DNA of 9,051 nucleotides. Origin: Coxiellaceae bacterium UBA6002. GTDB lineage: Bacteria; Pseudomonadota; Gammaproteobacteria; UBA6002. Each line of letters starts with the position of its first letter. The first letter of the stretch is position 1. The notes below the pieces were generated by a model. The model was not told the origin of the DNA. It was given only the letters and a program-made list of their open reading frames with translations, and searched no databases. Positions 1 through 6,264 of the stretch are shown piece after piece. The DNA lies in the NCBI GenBank assembly GCA_002429595.1, contig DJAM01000057.1, positions 35,353-44,403 on the forward strand, in the 5' to 3' direction. Both the position numbers and the translations under genes were made by a program.

Positions 1-10
1 GATGCGCTCG

Positions 11-374
11 TGGTGGAGGCGGCGGGAATTGAACCCGCGTCCGCAAATCCTCTATCGAAGGCTTCTACATGCTTAGATTTTGTCTTTGATTTTGACTAAT
101 TGAATTCCGACAAAACAGGAGGTCAATTAGCGAGCCTGTGATTTAGCAATTAACCTTAGGCAGGATTAATTGCGATTTTATGTGCTATGACCAATGATTT
201 AAGTCCATAAACAAGCTTAGTCACTGGGAAAGGGCTGTTTTTTAGGCAGCTACGCTTTCGTTGTAAATGCTATCGTTTGCAGTTACATGTTTGCAACTTC
301 ATTTTTACGAGTGGAGTTACCTGCTCGACATGCACCTAGGACTTTGTAATCCACGTCGAAGCCTTATCGCCCCC
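11..374 (-). ncRNA. ssrA: tmRNA (transfer-messenger RNA, SsrA)
   Basis: tmRNA rescues ribosomes stalled on mRNAs without a stop codon: it is charged with alanine, enters the A site with SmpB and supplies a short reading frame encoding a degradation tag. Read on the minus strand, the 5' end GGGGGCG (368-374) pairs over 7 bp with CGCCTCC (15-21), followed by discriminator A (14) and an encoded CCA (11-13). The third pair is G-U, the alanyl-tRNA synthetase identity element. A perfect 5-bp T stem (22-26 with 34-38) encloses the T loop TTCAATT. The 5' part contains the typical GGCTTCGACGTGG segment. The tag frame lies at 242-280. At 364 nt the gene is almost the same length as the E. coli one (363 nt). 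smpB lies 25 nt upstream on the same strand. The central pseudoknots were not modelled. The end points rest on acceptor-stem pairing and should be accurate. Confidence 0.97.
242..280 (-). other. tmRNA tag-peptide reading frame (ANDSIYNESVAA, stop TAA)
   Basis: This is the mRNA-like part of ssrA. Reading from the resume codon GCA (278-280), the codons give Ala-Asn-Asp-Ser-Ile-Tyr-Asn-Glu-Ser-Val-Ala-Ala, then TAA (242-244). The AND start and the small hydrophobic VAA end fit the family rule (E. coli ANDENYALAA); terminal Ala-Ala is the part read by ClpXP-type proteases. The middle, SIYNES, is lineage-specific. The tag is 12 residues compared with 10 in E. coli. Frame and boundaries are read directly from the sequence; the resume codon is assigned by family analogy. 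Confidence 0.92.
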
Positions 375-389
375 AGCTTCAACCTTTAA

Positions 390-418
390 ATTATAGCAAT
401 TATCGGTTTATCTTTAAA
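390..418 (-). promoter_or_regulatory. Sigma-70 promoter of ssrA
   Basis: On the minus strand a consensus -10 hexamer TATAAT (390-395) is preceded by TGC, giving an extended -10 (TGnTATAAT). A weak -35-like TTTAAA lies 17 nt upstream (413-418), inside the last codons of smpB. Transcription would start near 382-383, giving a leader of about 8 nt before the mature 5' end at 374. This agrees with the short RNase P-removed leader known for E. coli pre-tmRNA. ssrA therefore probably has its own strong promoter besides any read-through from smpB. Confidence 0.75.
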
Positions 419-882
419 GCTCTCTGCTTCTCGCGTTCCCAGTCTCTTTGTTTTAGGGTTTCGCGTTTATCGAATTCTTTCTTACCTTTCACTAGTGCAA
501 TTTCGAGTTTGACCTTATTTTTTTCCCAATACATTGAAAGGGTTGTTAATGTGTAACCTTTTCTTTGGACTGAGCCGATTAGGGTTTCCAGTTCTTTCCG
601 ATGTAATAGTAGTTTTCTAGTGCGTAATGGGTCTGCCTTTAGGTGGGTGCTGGTAGTCGGTAACGGGCTAATATGGACTCCCAATAGAAAGGCTTCGCCT
701 TGTTTCAACGTGATATAGCTGTCCTTGAGCTGGATGCGGCCGGAGCGGATACTTTTTACTTCCCAGCCTTGTAGAACGATGCCTGCTTCAAAGCGGTGTT
801 CAATATGATAGTCGTGGAAGGCTTTCTTATTGACAGCGATGACGCGGTTTTTGTCAGAAAATTTTTTATTTTTGGCGTCCAT
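400..882 (-). CDS. smpB: SsrA-binding protein SmpB
   Basis: SmpB is the small cytoplasmic RNA-binding protein that holds the tRNA-like domain of tmRNA and places it in the empty A site of a stalled ribosome. The product is 160 aa, the same length as E. coli SmpB. Conserved blocks follow in order: NKKAFHDYHIEHRFEAG (about 18-34), LQGWEVKS (37-44), DSY (54-56), GEAFLLG (62-68), DPLRTRKLLL (84-93) and the basic tail KGKKEFDKRETLKQRDW (132-148). That tail becomes a helix in the mRNA channel and carries the conserved DKR. The start is ATG (880-882). The ribosome-binding site ahead of it is weak (TAGAG), but no other start fits the family N-terminus. The gene ends 25 nt before tmRNA, its functional partner, and diverges from ratA with only 44 nt between the starts. 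Confidence 0.98.
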   Translation of the reverse strand: MDAKNKKFSDKNRVIAVNKKAFHDYHIEHRFEAGIVLQGWEVKSIRSGRIQLKDSYITLKQGEAFLLGVHISPLPTTSTHLKADPLRTRKLLLHRKELETLIGSVQRKGYTLTTLSMYWEKNKVKLEIALVKGKKEFDKRETLKQRDWEREKQRALKINR

Positions 883-926
883 AAGTTAGACTCTAGCTTT
901 ATCTCAACAAAGGTAAACTGTGAATA

Positions 927-1370
927 ATGACGATTATTAAGCGAAGTTCAATAGTATCGCATAAACCTGAAGAAATGTACCTGTTAGTCAATGCCATCGA
1001 GGATTATCCGCAATTTGTGCCGTGGTGTTATCAGACCGAAGTGCACAGCAGAGATGAGGATGAAATTAGGGCTACCCTGCACTTTGAAGGGGGTGGATTT
1101 AAAAAATCCTTCACTACCTGTAATCGATTACAAAAAGATAAAATGATCGAAATTCGGTTAATCAATGGCCCATTTCGGCAGCTTGAGGGCTTTTGGCGCT
1201 TCGAGCCTCATGGTGATGAGTCTTGCGTCGTAAGGCTTGATCTTGAATTTGAGCTTGCCAGTAAAATTATGGGGTTTGCATTTGGAGCCGTATTTAATCA
1301 GGTTGCTAACAGCTTAGTGGATGCCTTTACTAAGCGGGCAGATGAGGTCTATGGCAACAACAACGGTTAA
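927..1370 (+). CDS. ratA: RatA family START/Coq10-like protein
   Basis: This is a 147-aa protein of the polyketide cyclase/START (COQ10-like) family that includes E. coli RatA (YfjG). The fold makes a deep hydrophobic pocket, and eukaryotic Coq10 binds ubiquinone. E. coli RatA was reported as a toxin blocking 70S ribosome assembly, but a lipid- or quinone-related role fits the fold equally well. Diagnostic segments are the N-terminal strand MTIIKRSSIV, the YPQFVPWC signature (27-34), GPFRQLEGFWRF (81-92) and a C-terminal amphipathic helix (about 115-142) that closes the pocket. The start is ATG at 927; AAAGG lies 13 nt upstream, a poor distance, and an in-frame TGA at 921 excludes a longer version. 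It is followed by rnfH with a 20-nt overlap, the same pair as in E. coli. Family assignment is secure; biochemical function is not. Confidence 0.95.
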   Translation: MTIIKRSSIVSHKPEEMYLLVNAIEDYPQFVPWCYQTEVHSRDEDEIRATLHFEGGGFKKSFTTCNRLQKDKMIEIRLINGPFRQLEGFWRFEPHGDESCVVRLDLEFELASKIMGFAFGAVFNQVANSLVDAFTKRADEVYGNNNG

Positions 1371-1632
1371 TATCGAAGTTTGTTTTGCCAGTGAGACTGC
1401 CCAATTCTTGATTCCTTTGCAAGTGGCGGCTGGCACGACAGTCATTGGTTCAATTATGCTATCGCACATCCTGGACCACTTTCCGGAAATAGAGCTTAGC
1501 AATAATGTGGGTATCTTTAGTAAGAAGGTTGACCTTGACCAGGTTGTTAACGAAGGCGATAGAATTGAAATCTATCGCCCTCTGAGTATAAGTCCAAATC
1601 AATTGAGGCTTCGTCGAGCCGTCAAATCTTAA
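1351..1632 (+). CDS. rnfH: RnfH family ubiquitin-like protein
   Basis: This is a 93-aa protein of the RnfH (YfjF, formerly UPF0125) family, which has a beta-grasp, ubiquitin-like fold and no firmly established function. The name comes from linkage to rnf electron-transport genes in other bacteria; no rnf genes are in this window. The signature block VGIFSKKVDLDQVVNEGDRIEIYRPL (53-78) is clear, with the central strand IEVCFA (8-13) near the start. I chose the ATG at 1351: the protein then begins MATTTVNIEV, as family members do, and GAGG (1344-1347) lies just ahead at a short spacing. In-frame ATGs at 1321 and 1342 would add residues unlike the family. The gene overlaps the 3' end of ratA by 20 nt, suggesting coupled translation. 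Its TAA directly abuts the TGA of convergent bamE. Confidence 0.93.
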   Translation: MATTTVNIEVCFASETAQFLIPLQVAAGTTVIGSIMLSHILDHFPEIELSNNVGIFSKKVDLDQVVNEGDRIEIYRPLSISPNQLRLRRAVKS

Positions 1633-1965
1633 TCAGCCCATATTTCGAACAACCAGATTTACGATCCGGTCGTTTTGGAAATAAATAGTTAAGTGTCTGT
1701 CGACACACTTACCCTTCTTTCCTGGCTTGTAGGTATAGATGTAGCTCCAACGGTTATCGTTAAAGGGATCGCACAGTAGTGGTGGACCCAGGAACTCGGC
1801 GACATCAGCTTTACACATCCCTCTGCGCAATTTTTGAATGTTCTCCTTCGAGACCACATTGCCCTGTTGTATATTTACTCGATATAACCAGTGGCTTTGA
1901 GAGCAAGCAGTTAGCATTAAAGCCATAGCGGTTATTGATAATATCGTTATAATTATTCTTTTCAT
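1633..1965 (-). CDS. bamE: Outer membrane assembly lipoprotein BamE (SmpA/OmlA)
   Basis: BamE is the small lipoprotein of the BAM complex, which folds beta-barrel proteins into the outer membrane. It sits on the periplasmic face and steadies BamA-BamD contacts. The 110-aa precursor has a lipoprotein signal peptide (KR then a hydrophobic stretch, residues 2-20) with lipobox LTAC and lipidated Cys21. Mature motifs follow the family: YRVNIQQGN (28-36), LRRGMCKADVAEFLGPPL (46-63), DPFNDNRWSY (66-75) and a last strand HLTIYFQNDRIV (91-102). The start is ATG (1963-1965) with TAGG 5 nt upstream. Cys51, Cys65 and Cys87 are unusual; E. coli BamE has Thr and Ser at the positions matching the first two. 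The TGA touches the TAA of convergent rnfH, and fur diverges from it. Confidence 0.95.
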   Translation of the reverse strand: MKRIIITILSITAMALMLTACSQSHWLYRVNIQQGNVVSKENIQKLRRGMCKADVAEFLGPPLLCDPFNDNRWSYIYTYKPGKKGKCVDRHLTIYFQNDRIVNLVVRNMG

Positions 1966-1996
1966 TTGAGCCTAACCTTGAAAAAAAATTCCGCAT

Positions 1997-2025
1997 ATCA
2001 TAGCGAATTTTTTTGGTTTATTAAA
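1997..2025 (-). promoter_or_regulatory. Candidate sigma-70 promoter for bamE
   Basis: On the minus strand TTTAAT (2020-2025) and TATGAT (1997-2002) are separated by exactly 17 nt. The -10 matches the consensus at 5 of 6 positions; the -35 is weak. It would give a leader of roughly 25 nt to the bamE ATG. It lies in the 70-nt gap shared with divergent fur, and its -35 overlaps the fur ribosome-binding site. The call is by pattern only. Confidence 0.35.
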
Positions 2026-2030
2026 GGAGA
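2023..2030 (+). promoter_or_regulatory. fur ribosome-binding site deciding a TTG start
   Basis: AAAGGAGA is a strong Shine-Dalgarno sequence placed 5 nt before TTG at 2036. It supports the non-ATG start of fur, since the next in-frame ATG (2130) would remove the conserved N-terminal helix. Confidence 0.8.
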
Positions 2031-2035
2031 TTCCC

Positions 2036-2452
2036 TTGGACAATCAGGACCTAAAGAATGCCGGACTGAAGGTGACCTTGCCGCGGCTGAAGATCCTTGA
2101 AATTTTAGCAAAGGCTGATCCGCATCATATGAGTGCTGAAGACGTCTATAAAACATTGCTGGAGTCAGGGGACGATGTTGGATTGGCGACTGTCTATCGA
2201 GTATTAACTCAATTTGAAACCGCAGGTCTCGTTAAGCGCCATAATTTCGAGGGCGGTCATGCCGTTTTTGAGATTGAGCAAGGTGAACACCACGACCACT
2301 TGGTTTGTATGAAGTGTGGTCGGGTTGATGAGTTTATTGATGAAGTCATCGAGAAAAGACAGGAAGTGATTGCAAAACAGTCGAACTTTAAAATGACCAG
2401 CCACAGCTTAACAATTTATGGAATTTGTAGTCGTTGCGATGACAAAGCTTAA
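2036..2452 (+). CDS. fur: Ferric uptake regulator Fur
   Basis: Fur is the cytoplasmic Fe(II)-responsive repressor that binds Fur boxes as a dimer and shuts off iron-uptake genes. The 138-aa product has an N-terminal winged helix (about 1-82; LKVTLPRLKIL at 11-21, recognition-helix region GLATVYRVL at 49-57) and a C-terminal dimerisation and metal domain. Metal-binding residues are visible: His30-His31, HHDH (85-88), the structural zinc pair Cys91/Cys94 (CMKC) and a second pair Cys131/Cys134 (CSRC). The start is TTG at 2036, chosen for its strong Shine-Dalgarno and because MDNQDLKNAGLKVTLPR matches the family N-terminus. The stop overlaps that of convergent recN. The position between bamE and recN matches Pseudomonas. 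No convincing Fur box was seen upstream, so autoregulation is not supported here. Confidence 0.98.
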   Translation: MDNQDLKNAGLKVTLPRLKILEILAKADPHHMSAEDVYKTLLESGDDVGLATVYRVLTQFETAGLVKRHNFEGGHAVFEIEQGEHHDHLVCMKCGRVDEFIDEVIEKRQEVIAKQSNFKMTSHSLTIYGICSRCDDKA

Positions 2453-4122
2453 GCTGGACTAGCTTCTCCAATCAATTCTTTGGCATGGTCTAAAGTTCGT
2501 TTAGTAATTGTCATACCACCTAACATTCGAGCAACTTCACCTATTTTTTCTTTTTCGCTTAGAAGCTTAATACTGGTTTGCGTTTGTTTACCTTTGGTCA
2601 GCTTTTGCACGCAGAAATGATGATCGCTAAATGCAGCAACTTGAGGTAAATGAGTGATACATAATATTTGAGCTGTTTTGCCTAGTGTTTTAAGTAATTC
2701 GCCAACTACCGCTGCCGTGCCGCCACCGATTCCAACATCAATCTCATCAAATACAAGAATAGGAGTGGTATTGCTTTGTGCCGTTGCAACATAAATAGCA
2801 AGAGCAATTCGAGACATCTCGCCACCCGATGCAACTTTGCGCAAAGGTGCAGCTGGGTGGCCTGGATTAGCGCTGATTAAAAATTCAATTTGATCACAGC
2901 CATAAGGAGAAGGGTTATTTTCTTGCCAGTCAACTTGAATAATAAACTCGCCAGCCGGCATCCCCAATTTTTGAATCGATTCTCTTACTTTTTTACTCAA
3001 TTTTAAAGCTGCAGTGGTCCTGCTGTCATGAAGCGTTTTGGCGTCTTTTAAAAAGTGTTGCCATAAGCTAGTACATTCTTCTTCTAGGGAGATTACTCGT
3101 TCTCTAACAGATTTTAATTCATCGAGCTCAAAGCTTAACTTTTCATAAACGCTGAATAATTCCACTGGAGAAACTTGATATTTGCGCGCTAGTAAATGTA
3201 TTTTCGAAAGTCTACTTTCGATAAATTGTAAACGTTCTGGATTTATTTCCAGATGATTTAAAAAACTTCGAAGTTCGCTTGCAGCTTCTGAAACTTGAAT
3301 GATTGCTTCATTAAGTAAATGATTGGTGGAATTGAGTTGATCATTTTGTGGCAGATTTTGCAGTAAATGTTGGGTGTGATAAAGCAAAGCTTGAACATTC
3401 GGTTCTGCTTCGCATAGCAGCCCAAGTGAGTTTTGACATTGATTAATATATGTTTCAGCATTTGCTAATTGCTTATGTTCCTGATCGATAAGTTCGTATT
3501 CGCCTGCCACAACATTAACTTTTTCAAGCTCATTAATTTGGAAATTCAATAAATCCAGTTGTGCTTCATAATTATCTTGAACTTTTAGAAGGTCTTCTAG
3601 CTGTTGTTGTCGTCGTAAATATTGTTGGTAATTATTTTTTACGTTTTCACAAAATGCTTGGTTATTTGCAAATCGATCTAAAATATCTCTTTGTTGAGAT
3701 GATTTGACGAGTAGTTGGTGTTGATTTTGGCTGTAGATATTGATAAGTAATAATGCCAACTCTTTTAGCTGCTGCAGGGTACAGGTGGAACCATTAATTG
3801 TCTGTCGCGATTTGCCATCCTTATAGATAATGCGTCGTAAAATACATTCCTCATTATCTTCAATTACATAATCTTGTTCTTCTAACCAGTGTTTAACTTG
3901 AGCGAGATTGTCGATAGTGAACGTAGCACTTAAATCGCATTTGTTTTGAAAGTTTCCAACAATACTAGTGTCGGTTCGATCGCCTAAAATTAATGATAAC
4001 GCATCGATCACGATCGACTTACCAGCGCCCGTTTCACCGGTAATAATGCTTAGCCCTTCGGAGAACTCTAACTCTAATTGATCAATGAGAACAAAATTTT
4101 GGATTTGCAGATACGTTAACAA
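2449..4122 (-). CDS. recN: DNA repair protein RecN
   Basis: RecN is an SMC-like ATPase acting early in double-strand-break repair, where it holds DNA ends or sister chromatids together for recombination. The 557-aa product is close to the usual 550-560. The N-terminal head has Walker A GETGAGKS (29-36). A long Q/N/L-rich coiled-coil arm runs from about 150 to 380. The C-terminal head carries the ABC signature SGGEMSR (432-438), Walker B ILVFDEID (455-462) and H-loop ITHLPQVAAF (489-498). The family motif near 127-136 reads LINIYSQNQHQ, a variant of the more common DIHGQ form. The start is TTG (4120-4122), immediately after the nadK stop, so translation is probably coupled; only a weak GGGA lies upstream. 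No LexA-like CTGT-N8-ACAG was noticed ahead of recN or nadK, so SOS control is not evident. The stop overlaps that of convergent fur by 4 nt. Confidence 0.98.
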   Translation of the reverse strand: MLTYLQIQNFVLIDQLELEFSEGLSIITGETGAGKSIVIDALSLILGDRTDTSIVGNFQNKCDLSATFTIDNLAQVKHWLEEQDYVIEDNEECILRRIIYKDGKSRQTINGSTCTLQQLKELALLLINIYSQNQHQLLVKSSQQRDILDRFANNQAFCENVKNNYQQYLRRQQQLEDLLKVQDNYEAQLDLLNFQINELEKVNVVAGEYELIDQEHKQLANAETYINQCQNSLGLLCEAEPNVQALLYHTQHLLQNLPQNDQLNSTNHLLNEAIIQVSEAASELRSFLNHLEINPERLQFIESRLSKIHLLARKYQVSPVELFSVYEKLSFELDELKSVRERVISLEEECTSLWQHFLKDAKTLHDSRTTAALKLSKKVRESIQKLGMPAGEFIIQVDWQENNPSPYGCDQIEFLISANPGHPAAPLRKVASGGEMSRIALAIYVATAQSNTTPILVFDEIDVGIGGGTAAVVGELLKTLGKTAQILCITHLPQVAAFSDHHFCVQKLTKGKQTQTSIKLLSEKEKIGEVARMLGGMTITKRTLDHAKELIGEASPA

Positions 4123-5052
4123 TTATTTTTCCCAGCCTAATTTTTCACGTAATGTTTGGTAATAGTTATAATCAAGAGGATGTATTAAACGCAACGTTTG
4201 TGGATATTTTTTAATTTTTATTTTGCCATCTGGTGATAACGGTATCCGTTTTTGACCATCACAACTTACGCGTGGGCAAACCTCATTAAGTGGTGACAGA
4301 TGAATCAATATTTCGCTATCACCTTTAACCACAATTGGACGGCTACTTAAGGTATGTGGGAACATCGGAACGAGTACCACAGCATCTAACTGGGGATGCA
4401 GAATTGGACCACCACCTGAAAGCGCGTAAGCGGTTGAACCAGTTGGTGTAGCAACAATAATTCCATCGGCTCTTTGGGTACAAATAACCTGATTGTTGAT
4501 TCGGACTTCAAATTCAATCATATGCGCAATATTGCCAGGTAGTAATACGACGTCATTGAGCGCTAAGGTTTTTTGAATTTGATTTTCAGATTCTATTTCA
4601 GCCTCTAGAAGAAAACGGCTTTCTTCTAGATATTCGCCTGCCAACACATCTTTAACTTTATAAAGTTCGTCAGGTCGTATGTCGGTGAGAAAGCCTAACC
4701 GACCACGATTGATTCCTAATACAGGCAAACCATAGTTTATGGCAATCTGTGCCGCATTTAACATACTGCCATCGCCACCTACTACAATAAGCAAGTCACA
4801 ATTTTTGCAAATGAGCTCTTTGGAAAAGATAGGTAAGTCGGCATCAGGTACCAATTCGGCGGTATCAGGCTCTAGCACAACTTCTACTGGGAATTGGGCT
4901 AAATAATCTCGAAGCATCAGTAGAGTTTCTTCTATTCCTTCTACTCGTTGCCGACCCAGTAGCGCGACCTTGCGGAAAGGGGTATGTCGGGTCGCTTTGG
5001 GAAGGTCGGAATTGATATTATCTTCCAAAACTGCATCCTCGCAAGTTATCAT
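4123..5052 (-). CDS. nadK: NAD kinase
   Basis: NAD kinase phosphorylates NAD to NADP with ATP and is the only route to NADP in most bacteria. The 309-aa product contains the whole fold. The GGDGSML motif (92-98) is the nucleotide site with the catalytic Asp. It is followed by GINRGRLGFLTD (113-124), LNDVVLLPG (165-173), the TPTGSTAYALSGGGPIL block (202-218) and LVPMFPHTLSSRP (227-239), ending LGWEK as in E. coli. The frame is open further upstream to a GTG at 5148, but the ATG at 5052 has an excellent ribosome-binding site, and the upstream residues are cysteine-rich and unlike the family. Even so, about 24 mostly acidic or polar residues precede the first conserved strand (FRKVALLG), a little more than in E. 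coli (292 aa). recN follows with no gap, so nadK-recN is probably one operon. Confidence 0.97.
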   Translation of the reverse strand: MITCEDAVLEDNINSDLPKATRHTPFRKVALLGRQRVEGIEETLLMLRDYLAQFPVEVVLEPDTAELVPDADLPIFSKELICKNCDLLIVVGGDGSMLNAAQIAINYGLPVLGINRGRLGFLTDIRPDELYKVKDVLAGEYLEESRFLLEAEIESENQIQKTLALNDVVLLPGNIAHMIEFEVRINNQVICTQRADGIIVATPTGSTAYALSGGGPILHPQLDAVVLVPMFPHTLSSRPIVVKGDSEILIHLSPLNEVCPRVSCDGQKRIPLSPDGKIKIKKYPQTLRLIHPLDYNYYQTLREKLGWEK

Positions 5053-5058
5053 CACAGG

Positions 5059-5065
5059 TTCTCCT
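5059..5065 (-). promoter_or_regulatory. nadK ribosome-binding site deciding the start
   Basis: On the minus strand AGGAGAA lies 6 nt before the ATG at 5050-5052. It is the strongest Shine-Dalgarno in this interval. Neither the upstream GTG (5148) nor the ATG at 5121 has one, which fixes the 309-aa version of NAD kinase as the likely product. Confidence 0.8.
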
Positions 5066-5089
5066 ACCCATAGTTTTCGATTTGTGGAC

Positions 5090-5117
5090 AATAAAGCTGA
5101 CTCGCATAACCTTTCAA
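5090..5117 (-). promoter_or_regulatory. Candidate sigma-70 promoter for nadK-recN
   Basis: On the minus strand TTGAAA (5112-5117) is followed after 16 nt by TTTATT (5090-5095), each with 4 of 6 consensus bases. It would start transcription about 30 nt ahead of the nadK ATG, leaving the good ribosome-binding site in the leader. This is a pattern-only call in AT-rich DNA. Confidence 0.35.
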
Positions 5118-5151
5118 TCATGGTAAAATAACAACATAATATCCTCACTTT

Positions 5152-5173
5152 TGTATTATCTCTAGAGAATACA
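5152..5173. repeat. Inverted repeat TGTATT-N10-AATACA upstream of hrcA
   Basis: Perfect 6-bp arms TGTATT (5152-5157) and AATACA (5168-5173) flank a 10-nt centre. A second perfect palindrome, TCTCTAGAGA (5159-5168), is nested in it, shifted by one base. The element lies 33 nt before the hrcA start in the nadK-hrcA divergent gap, where an operator could affect either promoter. It does not resemble CIRCE (TTAGCACTC-N9-GAGTGCTAA). No T-run follows, so it is not a terminator. The regulator, if any, is unknown. Confidence 0.45.
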
Positions 5174-5205
5174 TCTAATGTTTTAGGGTTATCTACGCTA
5201 GGTAT

Positions 5206-6243
5206 TTGATTAACGTGAAGTTTACAGATCGCTCACAAAAAATTCTAACTGCTTTAGTTGCCAGGTATATACGGGATGGTCAGCCAGTGGGTTCAAAAAC
5301 CATTGCGGAAGAGACTCGCCTACCCTTAAGTCCTGCAACCATTCGTAATATCTTGGCGGAACTTGAAGAAGCAGGCTTAGTGATGTCGCCGCATACCTCT
5401 GCAGGTCGTGTACCCACTAACCTTGGCTATCGTTTCTTTGTTAATAGCCTACTCCAAGTTAAAAATAATCCTGGCCTGGAACAACTGGAAGATTGGCAGG
5501 GCCAACTTAATTCCAAGGCTTCTGAGCAGGAGTTATTGGAGTCAGCTTCAGCTCTGATCTCCAATATGACCCAGCTAACTGGCATCGTGACAATGCCCCG
5601 TCACCAACAGGTTACCTTCCGTCATATCGAATTCTTGCCGCTTTCGCAAAATAGAATTTTAGTGATCTTGGTTTTGAACGAGCAAGAAGTGCAAAATCTC
5701 ATTATTGAAACTGATAGAACCTATACTGAATCTGAACTGCAACAGGCCGCTAATTTTTTAATGAGTCACTATAACGGTCGAGATCTGTTACAGATTCGCC
5801 AGCTGTTGTTAAATGAAATGCATTCTGATCATTTAAATATCGATACGATGATGCATACCGTGTTTGACACTGCTGAGAGACGTTTTGCACAACATCAAGA
5901 AGATTATGTCATTGCGGGGGAATCTAATTTATTGAATCTTGCCGAAGAAACAGGCGTTGATCATTTACGGCAGCTCTTTGAGGCATTTTCAAAGAAGCGC
6001 GACATGTTACATTTGCTAGATCAGTGCCTCGATACTGAGGGTGTCCAAATTTTTATCGGTCAAGAATCAGGCAAAGACATCCTAGGCGGTTGTAGCTTAA
6101 TTACCGCTCCTTATGCTATTGGCGATAAGGTGCTGGGAGTATTAGGCGTCATTGGTCCAACAAGAATGAATTATGAGCGCGTGATTAATGCTGTGGATGT
6201 GACTGCTAAGCTACTTAGTGCTGCTTTACGGGAACGAATATAA
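5206..6243 (+). CDS. hrcA: Heat-inducible transcription repressor HrcA
   Basis: HrcA is a dimeric repressor of chaperone genes that binds CIRCE operators and depends on GroEL for activity. The 345-aa product has the family layout. An N-terminal winged helix (about 1-75) contains YIRDGQPVGSKTIAEE (21-36), LSPATIRNILAELEEAGLV (41-59) and HTSAGRVPTNLGYRFFV (63-79). A GAF-like dimerisation part follows, and the conserved C-terminal segment GVLGVIGPTRMNYERVINAVDVTAKLL lies near the end. The start is uncertain between TTG (5206) and GTG (5215), three codons apart. The only Shine-Dalgarno-like sequence, AGG at 5200-5202, is too close to the first and too far from the second. It lies upstream of grpE (88-nt gap) on the same strand. 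No CIRCE was seen in front of hrcA, grpE or dnaK, so its target is probably outside this window. Confidence 0.95.
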   Translation: MINVKFTDRSQKILTALVARYIRDGQPVGSKTIAEETRLPLSPATIRNILAELEEAGLVMSPHTSAGRVPTNLGYRFFVNSLLQVKNNPGLEQLEDWQGQLNSKASEQELLESASALISNMTQLTGIVTMPRHQQVTFRHIEFLPLSQNRILVILVLNEQEVQNLIIETDRTYTESELQQAANFLMSHYNGRDLLQIRQLLLNEMHSDHLNIDTMMHTVFDTAERRFAQHQEDYVIAGESNLLNLAEETGVDHLRQLFEAFSKKRDMLHLLDQCLDTEGVQIFIGQESGKDILGGCSLITAPYAIGDKVLGVLGVIGPTRMNYERVINAVDVTAKLLSAALRERI

Positions 6244-6264
6244 TTTTTAACTTTTTTGTTCTTA

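Noticed and set aside
923..938. AATAAT-N4-ATTATT dyad across the ratA start, recalling a Fur box
   Set aside because: The spacing and flanks do not fit the 19-bp or 7-1-7 Fur-box models, and half of it encodes the Met-Thr-Ile-Ile start of ratA, so AT-rich codons explain it.
1321..1350. Ten-residue longer N-terminus for rnfH
   Set aside because: The extra residues MPLLSGQMRS come from ratA codons read in another frame; the family begins near the Met at 1351.
1936..1957. GATAAT- and ATTATT-rich stretch upstream of fur as a possible autoregulatory Fur box
   Set aside because: It lies inside the Ile-rich signal-peptide codons of bamE, has poor symmetry and fails at the central consensus bases.
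1977..1998. CTTGAA followed by CCGCATAT ahead of fur, resembling a sigma-32 promoter
   Set aside because: Both boxes look good but are only 8 nt apart; sigma-32 promoters need about 13-15 nt.
5053..5148. Longer NAD kinase starting at GTG 5148 or ATG 5121
   Set aside because: No ribosome-binding site precedes either start, the added residues are unlike the family, and ATG 5052 has AGGAGAA at ideal distance.
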